Source: Candidatus Sumerlaeota bacterium (GTDB lineage Bacteria > Sumerlaeota > Sumerlaeia > JAFGJS01). Taken from it: DNA of 64,000 nt. The notes below the pieces were generated by a model that saw only the letters and a program-made list of their open reading frames with translations, had not been told where the DNA came from and made no database searches. A program made the position numbers and the translations under genes. The stretch is taken from positions 1 to 64,000 of the forward strand of contig JAFGJS010000025.1 of assembly GCA_016928995.1 (NCBI GenBank). Reading direction: 5' to 3'. How positions within the stretch are numbered: the stretch's first letter is position 1; each line of letters begins with the position of its first letter. Shown here in pieces: positions 57,403-64,000 of the stretch.

Positions 57403-60081
57403 CTATTTCAGCAACGCGTCGTTAAATGCTTCGCGCGCGGCTTTCATCGCGACGGGGATGCCGTTGGGATCCTTGCCGCCGGCCTGCGCCAGGTCGGGCC
57501 GGCCGCCGCCGCCGCCTTGCACGAGCGGCGCGACTTGTTTGACCACGTCGCCGGCCTTGAGCTTGCCGTGCAGATCCTTGCTCACGGCGCAAAGCATGGA
57601 GACCTTGCCTTCCTGCGCCGTTACGAGGAAAGCGGCGTGTGTGGGCAGTTTGCTTTTCACCACGTCCATCGCGGCGCGCAGTTCATTCATGCCCAGACCG
57701 TCGAGCTGCGCCACCACGACCGGCGTGCCGCCGATGTTCTCCGCTTTGTCCGTCAGATCCTGCACTTCGCCCGCCGATTGCTGCTGCTTGGCTTTGCTCA
57801 GTTCCTTGCGCAACTCTTTGATTTCTTTTTGCATGGCGGCTACGCGCTCAGGCGCCTCTTCGATCTTGGCGGAAAGCTGCTGGCAGACCTCGGCCAGTTT
57901 GCGGCGCTCGCTCAAGATCACGTTCACTGCGCCGTCGCCTGCCGTCGCTTCGATGCGGCGCATGCCGGCGGCGACCGAGGATTCGCCGGTGATCACAAAC
58001 GGCCCGATCTGACCGGTGGCCTGCACGTGCGTGCCGCCGCAGAATTCAATCGAGTACGGCCGCTCATCACCCACCTTTTTACCGACTTGCACAACGCGCA
58101 CCACGGCGCCGTATTTCTCGCCAAACGGGGCGATGGCGCCGCGTTTCTTGGCTTCGTCAATGGGCAATTCCTCCGTGGTCACGGTGTTGTTGCGCGTGAT
58201 TTCGGCGTTCACGATGCGTTCGATCTCTTCAATCTCGCCGGGCTTGACTGCCGCGAGATGGGTGAAGTCGAAACGCAGATAATCCGGGCAGACATAAGAG
58301 CCAGCCTGGGTGACATGCTCGCCCAATACGCGCTTCAAGGCGCCCTGCATCAAATGCGTCGCGGTATGATTGCGCATCGTGCGCCAGCGCGCAGGCGCGT
58401 CAATCGAAGCGCAAATTTCCTCGCCTTCCTGAATCGATCCGGCGAGGACCACAGCTTCATGCAGGAACAGCCCTTCCGCGGATTTCTGCGTGTCGCGCAC
58501 TTCCACTTCCAGCCCGTTGGCAGTCAGTTTGCCGATGTCGCCGGTCTGTCCGCCAGATTCGGCGTAAAACGGCGTCCGATCCAGTATAATTTCGAGCTCG
58601 GCGCCGGCCTCAGCCGAGGCTACGCGATGGCCTTGCTGAAAGATCGCAAGGATTTTCGCGGTCGCGGTAAACTGAGAATAATCGTAGCCGAGAAACTGCG
58701 TGGCGCCATGCTCGTGAAACAGGCCTTTCAGTTCTTCCGCGTGATCGGCGGATTGATAGAATTTCGCTTTGCGTTTGGCGCCTTCTCCGGCCATTTCCTG
58801 GCGGATGCGTTTGTAGCCTTCCAGGTCGGCTTGAATGCCTTTTTCCTCGGCGATCTCCTGCGTCAGGTCGGGCGGAAAGCCGTAGGTGTCGTGAAGTTTG
58901 AACACATCCTCGCCGGGAATCACGCCCCCTTCGCCGAGATCCGCCATGATCTTGCCCAGCAATTCCACGCCGGTGTTCAGCGTGCGATGGAAAGTCTCTT
59001 CTTCCGCCGCCACGGCTTTTTTCAGATGAGCGGGATTTTTGTTCAGTTCGGGATAAGCCTCTTGCATCTGCTCGATCACGACGTCGATCAAGCCGGCGAG
59101 AAACGGCCGGTCCATGCCGATCTTCTTGCCGTGACGGATGGCGCGGCGCAGGATGCGTCGGACGACGTAGCCGCGGCCTTCGTTGCCGGGCAGGATGCCT
59201 TCGTTGATCACGAACGCCATCGCGCGGATGTGGTCGGCGATCACATTGAGCGAAAGGGAAATTTCTTTCGAATCGTTATAGTTGACGCCGCAGGCTTTCG
59301 CCGCCGCGTCGCAGATCGGGCGCATCTCGTTGGTGTGATAGGGGCTCTTGACGCCTTGCAGGATGCATGCAAGCCGTTCGAGACCCATGCCCGTGTCGAT
59401 GCCGCGATTCTTCAGCGGCGGGCGCGAGCCGTCTTTCTGCTGATCGAATTGCGGAAAAACAAGGTTCCAAAACTCCAGGTAGCGTTCGTCGCCGTTTTCG
59501 ATTCCGGTCTTGGGATCGTCGCTCCCCTCGAAGTCCGGCCCCATGTCGTAAAGAATTTCGGAGGACGGTCCGCAGGCGCCCGTGTCGCCGGCCGGACCCC
59601 AGAAATTATCCTTCGCGCCCAGCCGGAAAATGCGCTCCGCCGGGAAGCCGACTTCGTCGCGCCAGATCGCCTCGGCTTCGTCATCGTCTTCGAAGACCGT
59701 CACGTATAGTTTCATCTGGTCGATGCCCACAAGGTTGATGAACTCCCAGGCCCACTGGATCGCCTCGCGCTTGAAGTAGTCGCCGAACGAGAAATTGCCC
59801 AGCATTTCGAAGAAGGTGTGATGGCGGATCGTGCGGCCAACGTTCTCCAGGTCGCTCCCCTTGCCGCCGGCGCGAAAACATTTCTGCACGCTGCACGCGC
59901 GGCGAAACAGCACATCAACCGTGCCGGAGTAATACGGCTTGAATTGCACCATGCCCGCGCTGGTGAAGAGCAGCGTCGGATCGTCCGGCGGCACAATCGG
60001 CCATGAGTCCACGGCGCGGTGCTCGCGTTCTTTGAAAAATTCGATATATCGCTGACGGATGTCTTGTACGGTCCAGCCCAC
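57403..60081 (-). CDS. alaS: Alanyl-tRNA synthetase
   Basis: An 892-residue class II synthetase that charges tRNA-Ala. The aminoacylation domain opens with VQDIRQRYIEFFKEREH and has TSAGMVQFKPYY, FFEMLGNFSFGDYFK and GIDTGMGLERL. The editing domain has the zinc ligands in NHTATHLMQ and CGGTHVQATG. The C-Ala domain ends with GGGGGRPDLAQAGGKDP. GTG at 60081 was chosen: GAGGA lies 8 bases upstream and the protein then begins at the conserved position. The frame extends 52 codons further without any homologous sequence. It is the first gene of a probable operon with the membrane protein at 55902-57383. Confidence 0.96.
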   Translation of the reverse strand: MGWTVQDIRQRYIEFFKEREHRAVDSWPIVPPDDPTLLFTSAGMVQFKPYYSGTVDVLFRRACSVQKCFRAGGKGSDLENVGRTIRHHTFFEMLGNFSFGDYFKREAIQWAWEFINLVGIDQMKLYVTVFEDDDEAEAIWRDEVGFPAERIFRLGAKDNFWGPAGDTGACGPSSEILYDMGPDFEGSDDPKTGIENGDERYLEFWNLVFPQFDQQKDGSRPPLKNRGIDTGMGLERLACILQGVKSPYHTNEMRPICDAAAKACGVNYNDSKEISLSLNVIADHIRAMAFVINEGILPGNEGRGYVVRRILRRAIRHGKKIGMDRPFLAGLIDVVIEQMQEAYPELNKNPAHLKKAVAAEEETFHRTLNTGVELLGKIMADLGEGGVIPGEDVFKLHDTYGFPPDLTQEIAEEKGIQADLEGYKRIRQEMAGEGAKRKAKFYQSADHAEELKGLFHEHGATQFLGYDYSQFTATAKILAIFQQGHRVASAEAGAELEIILDRTPFYAESGGQTGDIGKLTANGLEVEVRDTQKSAEGLFLHEAVVLAGSIQEGEEICASIDAPARWRTMRNHTATHLMQGALKRVLGEHVTQAGSYVCPDYLRFDFTHLAAVKPGEIEEIERIVNAEITRNNTVTTEELPIDEAKKRGAIAPFGEKYGAVVRVVQVGKKVGDERPYSIEFCGGTHVQATGQIGPFVITGESSVAAGMRRIEATAGDGAVNVILSERRKLAEVCQQLSAKIEEAPERVAAMQKEIKELRKELSKAKQQQSAGEVQDLTDKAENIGGTPVVVAQLDGLGMNELRAAMDVVKSKLPTHAAFLVTAQEGKVSMLCAVSKDLHGKLKAGDVVKQVAPLVQGGGGGRPDLAQAGGKDPNGIPVAMKAAREAFNDALLK

Positions 60082-60316
60082 GGTCGGTCCTCGTTTCTTG
60101 CGCAAAAATCGCCGTCTCAGTTCAAGAAAGCCTGTTTTTGCGAATTGCGCGGCGGATGGCAAGAGATTTTTCCGCGGAATCGAAGGGAAGCAGGACGGCA
60201 TATTTCGCCACCGGCGGATCATTCGACAGAAGCGCAATGAAAGGCTTGCCTTTTCATCCTGACGGCGCCATGTTGCGCTCGTTTTTAATTACACGGTGAT
60301 CAACAGGAGCGCGACC

Positions 60317-60946
60317 ATGATTTTTCAACGGCAGGATTTGATCTTATTCCAGGGCGACAGCATCACGGATTGCGGACGGAATCGACTGGCTCCGAATGAT
60401 ATGGGATTCGGCTACGCGATCATGGCCGCCGCGTGGCTTTCCGCCATGCGACCGGAGCATGAACTGCGTTTCCTCAATCGCGGCATCGGCGGCGATCGCG
60501 TGTGCGATTTGAAAAGACGGTGGACCACGGATTGCATCGAACTGAAACCGGACTGGGTTTCGATCATGGTCGGGATTAATGAGGTCTGGCGAAGGTTTGA
60601 CTCAAACGACCCGACAGCGACAGAAGTATATGAGCGCGATTACCGCGAGATCCTGGGTCAAGTTCGGGAAGCCCTGCCTGAAACGCGCTTCATCTTGATC
60701 GAGCCATTCGTGCTGGAGACTTCGCCGGATCGCGCGGCCTGGCGCGAGGACCTGGATTCGAAGATCGCCGTTGTGCGGCGCCTGGCCAATGAGTTCAGCG
60801 CGATTCTGATCCCGCTCGACGGCATTTTCGCCGGCGCCGCAGCCAAGCGTAAACCGGCCTTCTGGGCCGAAGACGGCGTGCACCCAAGCCCGGCCGGGCA
60901 CGCGCTCATCGCGCAGTCCTGGCTGAATGCCGTCGAAGCGAATTAA
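60317..60946 (+). CDS. SGNH/GDSL-type hydrolase
   Basis: A 209-residue cytosolic esterase or deacetylase-like enzyme. Block I is LILFQGDSITDCGRN with the nucleophile Ser, block II is RGIGGDRVCDLKRR, block III is VGINEVWRRF (Asn present, usual GxND altered to GINE) and block V is EDGVHPSPAGH with the catalytic Asp and His. There is no signal peptide. Xylan esterase-like GDSL proteins of this size remove acyl groups from sugars; the substrate is unknown. ATG 60317 follows CAGGAG by 7 bases; a GTG-like start at 60296 would have no site. Confidence 0.9.
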   Translation: MIFQRQDLILFQGDSITDCGRNRLAPNDMGFGYAIMAAAWLSAMRPEHELRFLNRGIGGDRVCDLKRRWTTDCIELKPDWVSIMVGINEVWRRFDSNDPTATEVYERDYREILGQVREALPETRFILIEPFVLETSPDRAAWREDLDSKIAVVRRLANEFSAILIPLDGIFAGAAAKRKPAFWAEDGVHPSPAGHALIAQSWLNAVEAN

Positions 60947-60991
60947 AGAAAACATTACGGATCATCCATTCATAACGAAGCTTGCATAAAC

Positions 60992-61027
60992 AATCGCGCG
61001 CCGGCCATTTAAGGCCGGCGCGCGATT
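60992..61027 (-). terminator. Strong terminator between SGNH hydrolase and PPC protein
   Basis: A 15-bp perfect stem AATCGCGCGCCGGCC and GGCCGGCGCGCGATT with loop ATTTAA, 50 bases after the stop of the minus-strand PPC protein gene. Flanks are AT-rich on both sides, so it may also end the hydrolase transcript. Confidence 0.8.
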
Positions 61028-61080
61028 TATCGTTACAACTGTGACCGCCGTCTTCAGCGGGCGGTTTCGCGATGCTCCAG

Positions 61081-64000
61081 TTATTTCTCGAATTCGCCTG
61101 GAGGCATGCTGCTGAGGCCGGGAATGACGAACTCCGGAATGCCGATGGAGGCGTGGCCTTCCCAGCGTGGATGATTGTCGATGGTCCAGTACATGACGCG
61201 TTCCACGATGATGCCTTTGCCGTCGATTTCCTTCACCAGCGTGGAGATGGATTGTGTGCCGCCGGGGTTCGCCACGAAGTTGTTCGCTTTCACCGTAAGG
61301 CGCTGCCCCGGACTGACGGCATACGGACTCGGCGCCGGAACGACCACGCTGCTGTCGGGCTTGATGAACTCCACGCTGACGTTCGCGGTGGTGTCGCCGG
61401 GATTTCCGACGGTGATGAAGCATTCGAAGTTTGAAGTGCCCCAGACCGCGCCTTCCGGCAAGTACCAACTCGGTTGCGTTCCCGTCATGCCCACGACGCC
61501 CGTGGCGCCGGTGCGGGAGTTGTATCCCGGAGCCGTGAAGTATTGCGGGCGCTCAGCAGTGAAGGTCATTTCGTTCTCAGATTCAAATACCGTGGCGAAG
61601 CCGGGATTGTCGGTCATCTGAGCCGGATAATCCCGTTCGACATCGATCGTCTTGCGCGTGGCCGGTCCGATTTCGAACTGATCGGTCACCTGCGTTCCAT
61701 CAGACAACAGGAAGCGCAAGTTGATGGTGATCGAGGTCGGATGCGAATTCGCCAGCGTAAAGAAAGTATCAAACGACGAATGCGTGGCGCCTTCGGCGAA
61801 ATACCATATGTCGCTGGGTTCCGTGATGCCGAGCGAGGTGTGGCCCCATTTCAACGGCAGGTCCGGCATGTCGCCGGTGGCCAGAACGTTGCCGTACATC
61901 GTGCGCTCGATCACAACCGGCACGGGATGCTCGCCGATGGATTGGATGCGCGTGGAGAAGTGGCGGTTGGGCGCTTGATCCGAGTTGTTCGGGATGATGT
62001 TGTAGCGGCTCAGGGCCGGGATGTTGAAGGTTTTTTCAATGTTGGCTCCGTTCTCCACGAGGTAAATGACGCCGAGCTGAGCAGTGCGGGTTGTGGGATT
62101 GCCGACGGACACAATCATGAGCCGTGGTTGACCGCTGCTGTCATTCGCCGTGGTGCCTTCCGCCAGGTACCAATCCGTGTCGAGATGGACCGAGCCGATG
62201 GAGTCTGTGCCGCCCATGCGCGGAGTTGAGGGAACGCCCACGCCGGTGAGCGGCCAATACATCGCTCGCTCAGCGTAAACCAGGGCCTGATCCTCGGCCA
62301 GCAGTTCGGCCGCGACGAATCCCTGGGTGCGGCCAGCCGCGCTGATCACATCGCCCAGGTTGAAAGTATAGCGGGAATTGGCCGCAAGGGTGCGAGTCGT
62401 GGTCAGCGGTGCGTCGCCATTGTCAAAGAGGATGTTCAGCCCGACCACGGTGGGATCGGTCGGATGCGGGTTGACGACGAGCACATACGTCTGGAAGCCG
62501 CCGTCGGTCTTGCCTTCGGCGAAGTACCATTTGTCGCTCAGCATGCCGGTCAAACTCCAGACCAGGTCGTATTCATTGCCTGAATTCGTGCCGGTGACGA
62601 CGATGTAATAGTAACCTTCCGACGGCATGTCGATGATGATCTGCTCATTGTCCGTATCGGTCGAAGAGGATGCGACCAAATTGCCATACTCGTCATAGAG
62701 CAGCAGGTTCAAATCGCCCATGTCATCCAGGAAGGTCAGATCGATGATCAATTGATCCTGCCGTTCGCCGACGTAGATTTGATACCAATCGTCATCCAGT
62801 TGCACGCCGTATCCGTCGATGTCGCTCAAATTCTGGTTCTCATTGCCGGTCAGGTCATACGCGGACGCCTGGTCATTGTTGCCGCTGGAGCCTTCGTATC
62901 CATCCTCGGTGATTTCGTGCCATTCGAGATCATAGCTGTTTCCGTTATCGTCGCCGGTGACTTGCACGTAGACCGTCTGCCCGGCAAGGCTCGGATCCAC
63001 GCAGAGGATGTATTCATTGTCGGTCGTGCTGTGGGCGGAGCCGATGATGTTGCCTTCCTCATCGTAAAGCGTGAGGTTGATGTCGCCGTCAGCGTGCTCG
63101 AACAGCGCCTGAATCGAAATGCCCAGCGCGTCGCCGGAGAGCGTAATCGCGTACCAGTCGTCGTCGAGTTGCGTGCCTGTGATGCTGCCGCTGGTATCGC
63201 CGTCCGAGATCAACGTCGCGGAGGTCTGGTCGTCATTCTCCTCGTATTCGTCGTCGTCCAGCAGCTCGTAGCACAGGTCGTATTGATTGCCGTTGTTGGG
63301 TCCGTAAACGCGGACGAAGTAAGAGCCGTTCGGATTCATGATCACGACCTGCTCATTGTCCGTCTGGCTTGCACCCGCGCCGACCAGGTTGGTTTCGTCT
63401 CCGAGGAAGACCTGCACGTTGATGTTGCCGCCGGCGTGGTCGAAGGTGACGTCGATCACCAGCGAGTCGTAGCCCGCAGCCACGTCAATCTGATACCAGT
63501 CGTCGTCGAGCTGCGTGGCGGGTCCGCCGAGGAAGGCGGGATCCGAAAGACAGGCGGCGACGCCGTTCGTCAGGTTATACGCGCTGCCGATGTCGTCGTT
63601 GGGCTCCGCGCCGTCCTCTTCGTATGCGTTCCAGATCAAGTCGTAGAGGTTGCCGCTATCGTCGCCGATGATCTCGATATAGTAGCAGCGCGTCGAACCA
63701 GGCGGATCCGCCGGCGGCAAGGCAAAGACGATCACTTCGTTGTCCGTGGTCGATTCCGCCCTGGCGATTTCAACGCCTGCGCTGTTGTAGAGAATCACAT
63801 CGATATTGCCTTGGCTGTGATCAAAGGTGACGGTGATTTCCAGCACGTCCTCTTCGGGGCCGACGCAGATTTCGTACCAGTCGCTGCCGGACTGCACGCC
63901 CTGGCCATCCGGCAGGCCTTCGCCTTCGTTGCCGGTCAGGTCGTATGCGTTGCCCATGTCGTTGTTGTTGTAGCCGTCTTCAACATAGCCGTTCCAGATC
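61081..64000 (-). CDS. Large secreted protein with four PPC repeats and WYxAEG repeats (partial)
   Basis: The frame is open to the right edge of the window; about 973 residues are visible and the N-terminus is missing. From the edge inward, four PPC (pre-peptidase C-terminal) domains of about 120 residues follow one another, each with a DGYxxNDD start, a QLDDDWYQI strand, a TDNEQI strand and a final GNxYDL. The C-terminal 480 residues hold four repeats of about 115 residues opening with WYFAEGKTDGGFQTY, WYLAEGTTANDSSGQ, WYFAEGATHSSFDTF and WYLPEGAVWGTSNFE, a pattern known from DUF5719-like surface proteins. It has no catalytic motif in view. It probably sits at the cell surface. Confidence 0.88.
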   Translation of the reverse strand, partial: IWNGYVEDGYNNNDMGNAYDLTGNEGEGLPDGQGVQSGSDWYEICVGPEEDVLEITVTFDHSQGNIDVILYNSAGVEIARAESTTDNEVIVFALPPADPPGSTRCYYIEIIGDDSGNLYDLIWNAYEEDGAEPNDDIGSAYNLTNGVAACLSDPAFLGGPATQLDDDWYQIDVAAGYDSLVIDVTFDHAGGNINVQVFLGDETNLVGAGASQTDNEQVVIMNPNGSYFVRVYGPNNGNQYDLCYELLDDDEYEENDDQTSATLISDGDTSGSITGTQLDDDWYAITLSGDALGISIQALFEHADGDINLTLYDEEGNIIGSAHSTTDNEYILCVDPSLAGQTVYVQVTGDDNGNSYDLEWHEITEDGYEGSSGNNDQASAYDLTGNENQNLSDIDGYGVQLDDDWYQIYVGERQDQLIIDLTFLDDMGDLNLLLYDEYGNLVASSSTDTDNEQIIIDMPSEGYYYIVVTGTNSGNEYDLVWSLTGMLSDKWYFAEGKTDGGFQTYVLVVNPHPTDPTVVGLNILFDNGDAPLTTTRTLAANSRYTFNLGDVISAAGRTQGFVAAELLAEDQALVYAERAMYWPLTGVGVPSTPRMGGTDSIGSVHLDTDWYLAEGTTANDSSGQPRLMIVSVGNPTTRTAQLGVIYLVENGANIEKTFNIPALSRYNIIPNNSDQAPNRHFSTRIQSIGEHPVPVVIERTMYGNVLATGDMPDLPLKWGHTSLGITEPSDIWYFAEGATHSSFDTFFTLANSHPTSITINLRFLLSDGTQVTDQFEIGPATRKTIDVERDYPAQMTDNPGFATVFESENEMTFTAERPQYFTAPGYNSRTGATGVVGMTGTQPSWYLPEGAVWGTSNFECFITVGNPGDTTANVSVEFIKPDSSVVVPAPSPYAVSPGQRLTVKANNFVANPGGTQSISTLVKEIDGKGIIVERVMYWTIDNHPRWEGHASIGIPEFVIPGLSSMPPGEFEK

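Noticed and set aside
57298-59709. 803-codon open frame on the plus strand opposite alaS
   Set aside because: It is antisense to a full, well-conserved alaS; long antisense frames are expected at this GC and codon bias. The product has no recognisable domain.

Overview
The window is a chromosomal segment of a free-living, diderm (Gram-negative-type) bacterium with fairly high GC and many secreted repeat proteins. Evidence for an outer membrane is indirect: a prsA-like/surA-like/pdxA cluster, several lipoprotein signals, and type IV pilus or type II secretion ATPases (PilT and a GspE/PilB-like protein). Several traits are common in the PVC group and in uncultivated phyla such as Sumerlaeota or Hydrogenedentota. 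These include LamG, PPC and beta-helix secreted proteins, an XylR-type AraC regulator, a large Ser/Thr kinase with TPRs, Pmp-like repeats and dispersed intergenic palindromes. I cannot assign a phylum from this sequence alone. No rRNA, tRNA or CRISPR array was seen.

Layout. 1-3320: the end of an FN3 protein, a 21-bp tandem repeat, then a small accessory region with three small or unknown genes (one a YfbU-family protein), a RAYT/IS200-like element with mirrored palindromic ends, and a small TTG-start gene. 3350-10545: housekeeping and surface-sugar genes (DUF512 Fe-S protein, zinc-ribbon protein, dTDP-L-rhamnose 4-epimerase-like SDR, YraN, PilT, ManA, MurB). 10767-15631: a large membrane protein, a long hairpin, and the most unusual gene here, a CHAT caspase-like protease joined through one membrane helix to a Pmp-like beta-helix. 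15632-16182: a gene-free stretch with a dispersed repeat and a near-consensus promoter. 16183-25099: MerR-like regulator, two PPIase chaperones, PdxA, rhodanese lipoprotein, NadC, RtcB and a GT-C-like membrane protein. NadC and RtcB diverge from a MITE-like inverted-repeat unit that appears to supply both ribosome binding sites. 25430-33644: a beta-solenoid protein with two strong translation starts, a LURP-one/YxjI protein, a secreted beta-helix protein, a secreted deiminase-fold protein, CysK and an ABC-F ATPase.

34096-43588 is an exoprotein block. It holds a metalloprotease/Ig/LamG protein, an XylR-type regulator divergent from a ricin/beta-helix protein, a lipoprotein beta-propeller and a C39-like cysteine peptidase. 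43604-54496 runs on the minus strand with NadB, then a probable operon: FHA-GAF histidine kinase, GspE/PilB ATPase with two MshEN modules, a TPR/propeller/TPR Ser/Thr kinase with the kinase domain at the C-terminus, and a secreted HEAT-like protein. 54701-64000: two lipoproteins, a GT-C-like membrane protein behind alaS, an SGNH hydrolase, and a large secreted protein with four PPC repeats that runs off the right edge.

How the genes may work together (inference): PilT and the GspE/PilB-like ATPase probably drive pili or secretion, and the FHA kinase and Ser/Thr kinase operon is a plausible regulator of that machinery. PrsA/SurA-like chaperones would help fold the many exported proteins. NadB and NadC together give de novo NAD synthesis, although they lie 23 kb apart; NadA was not seen.
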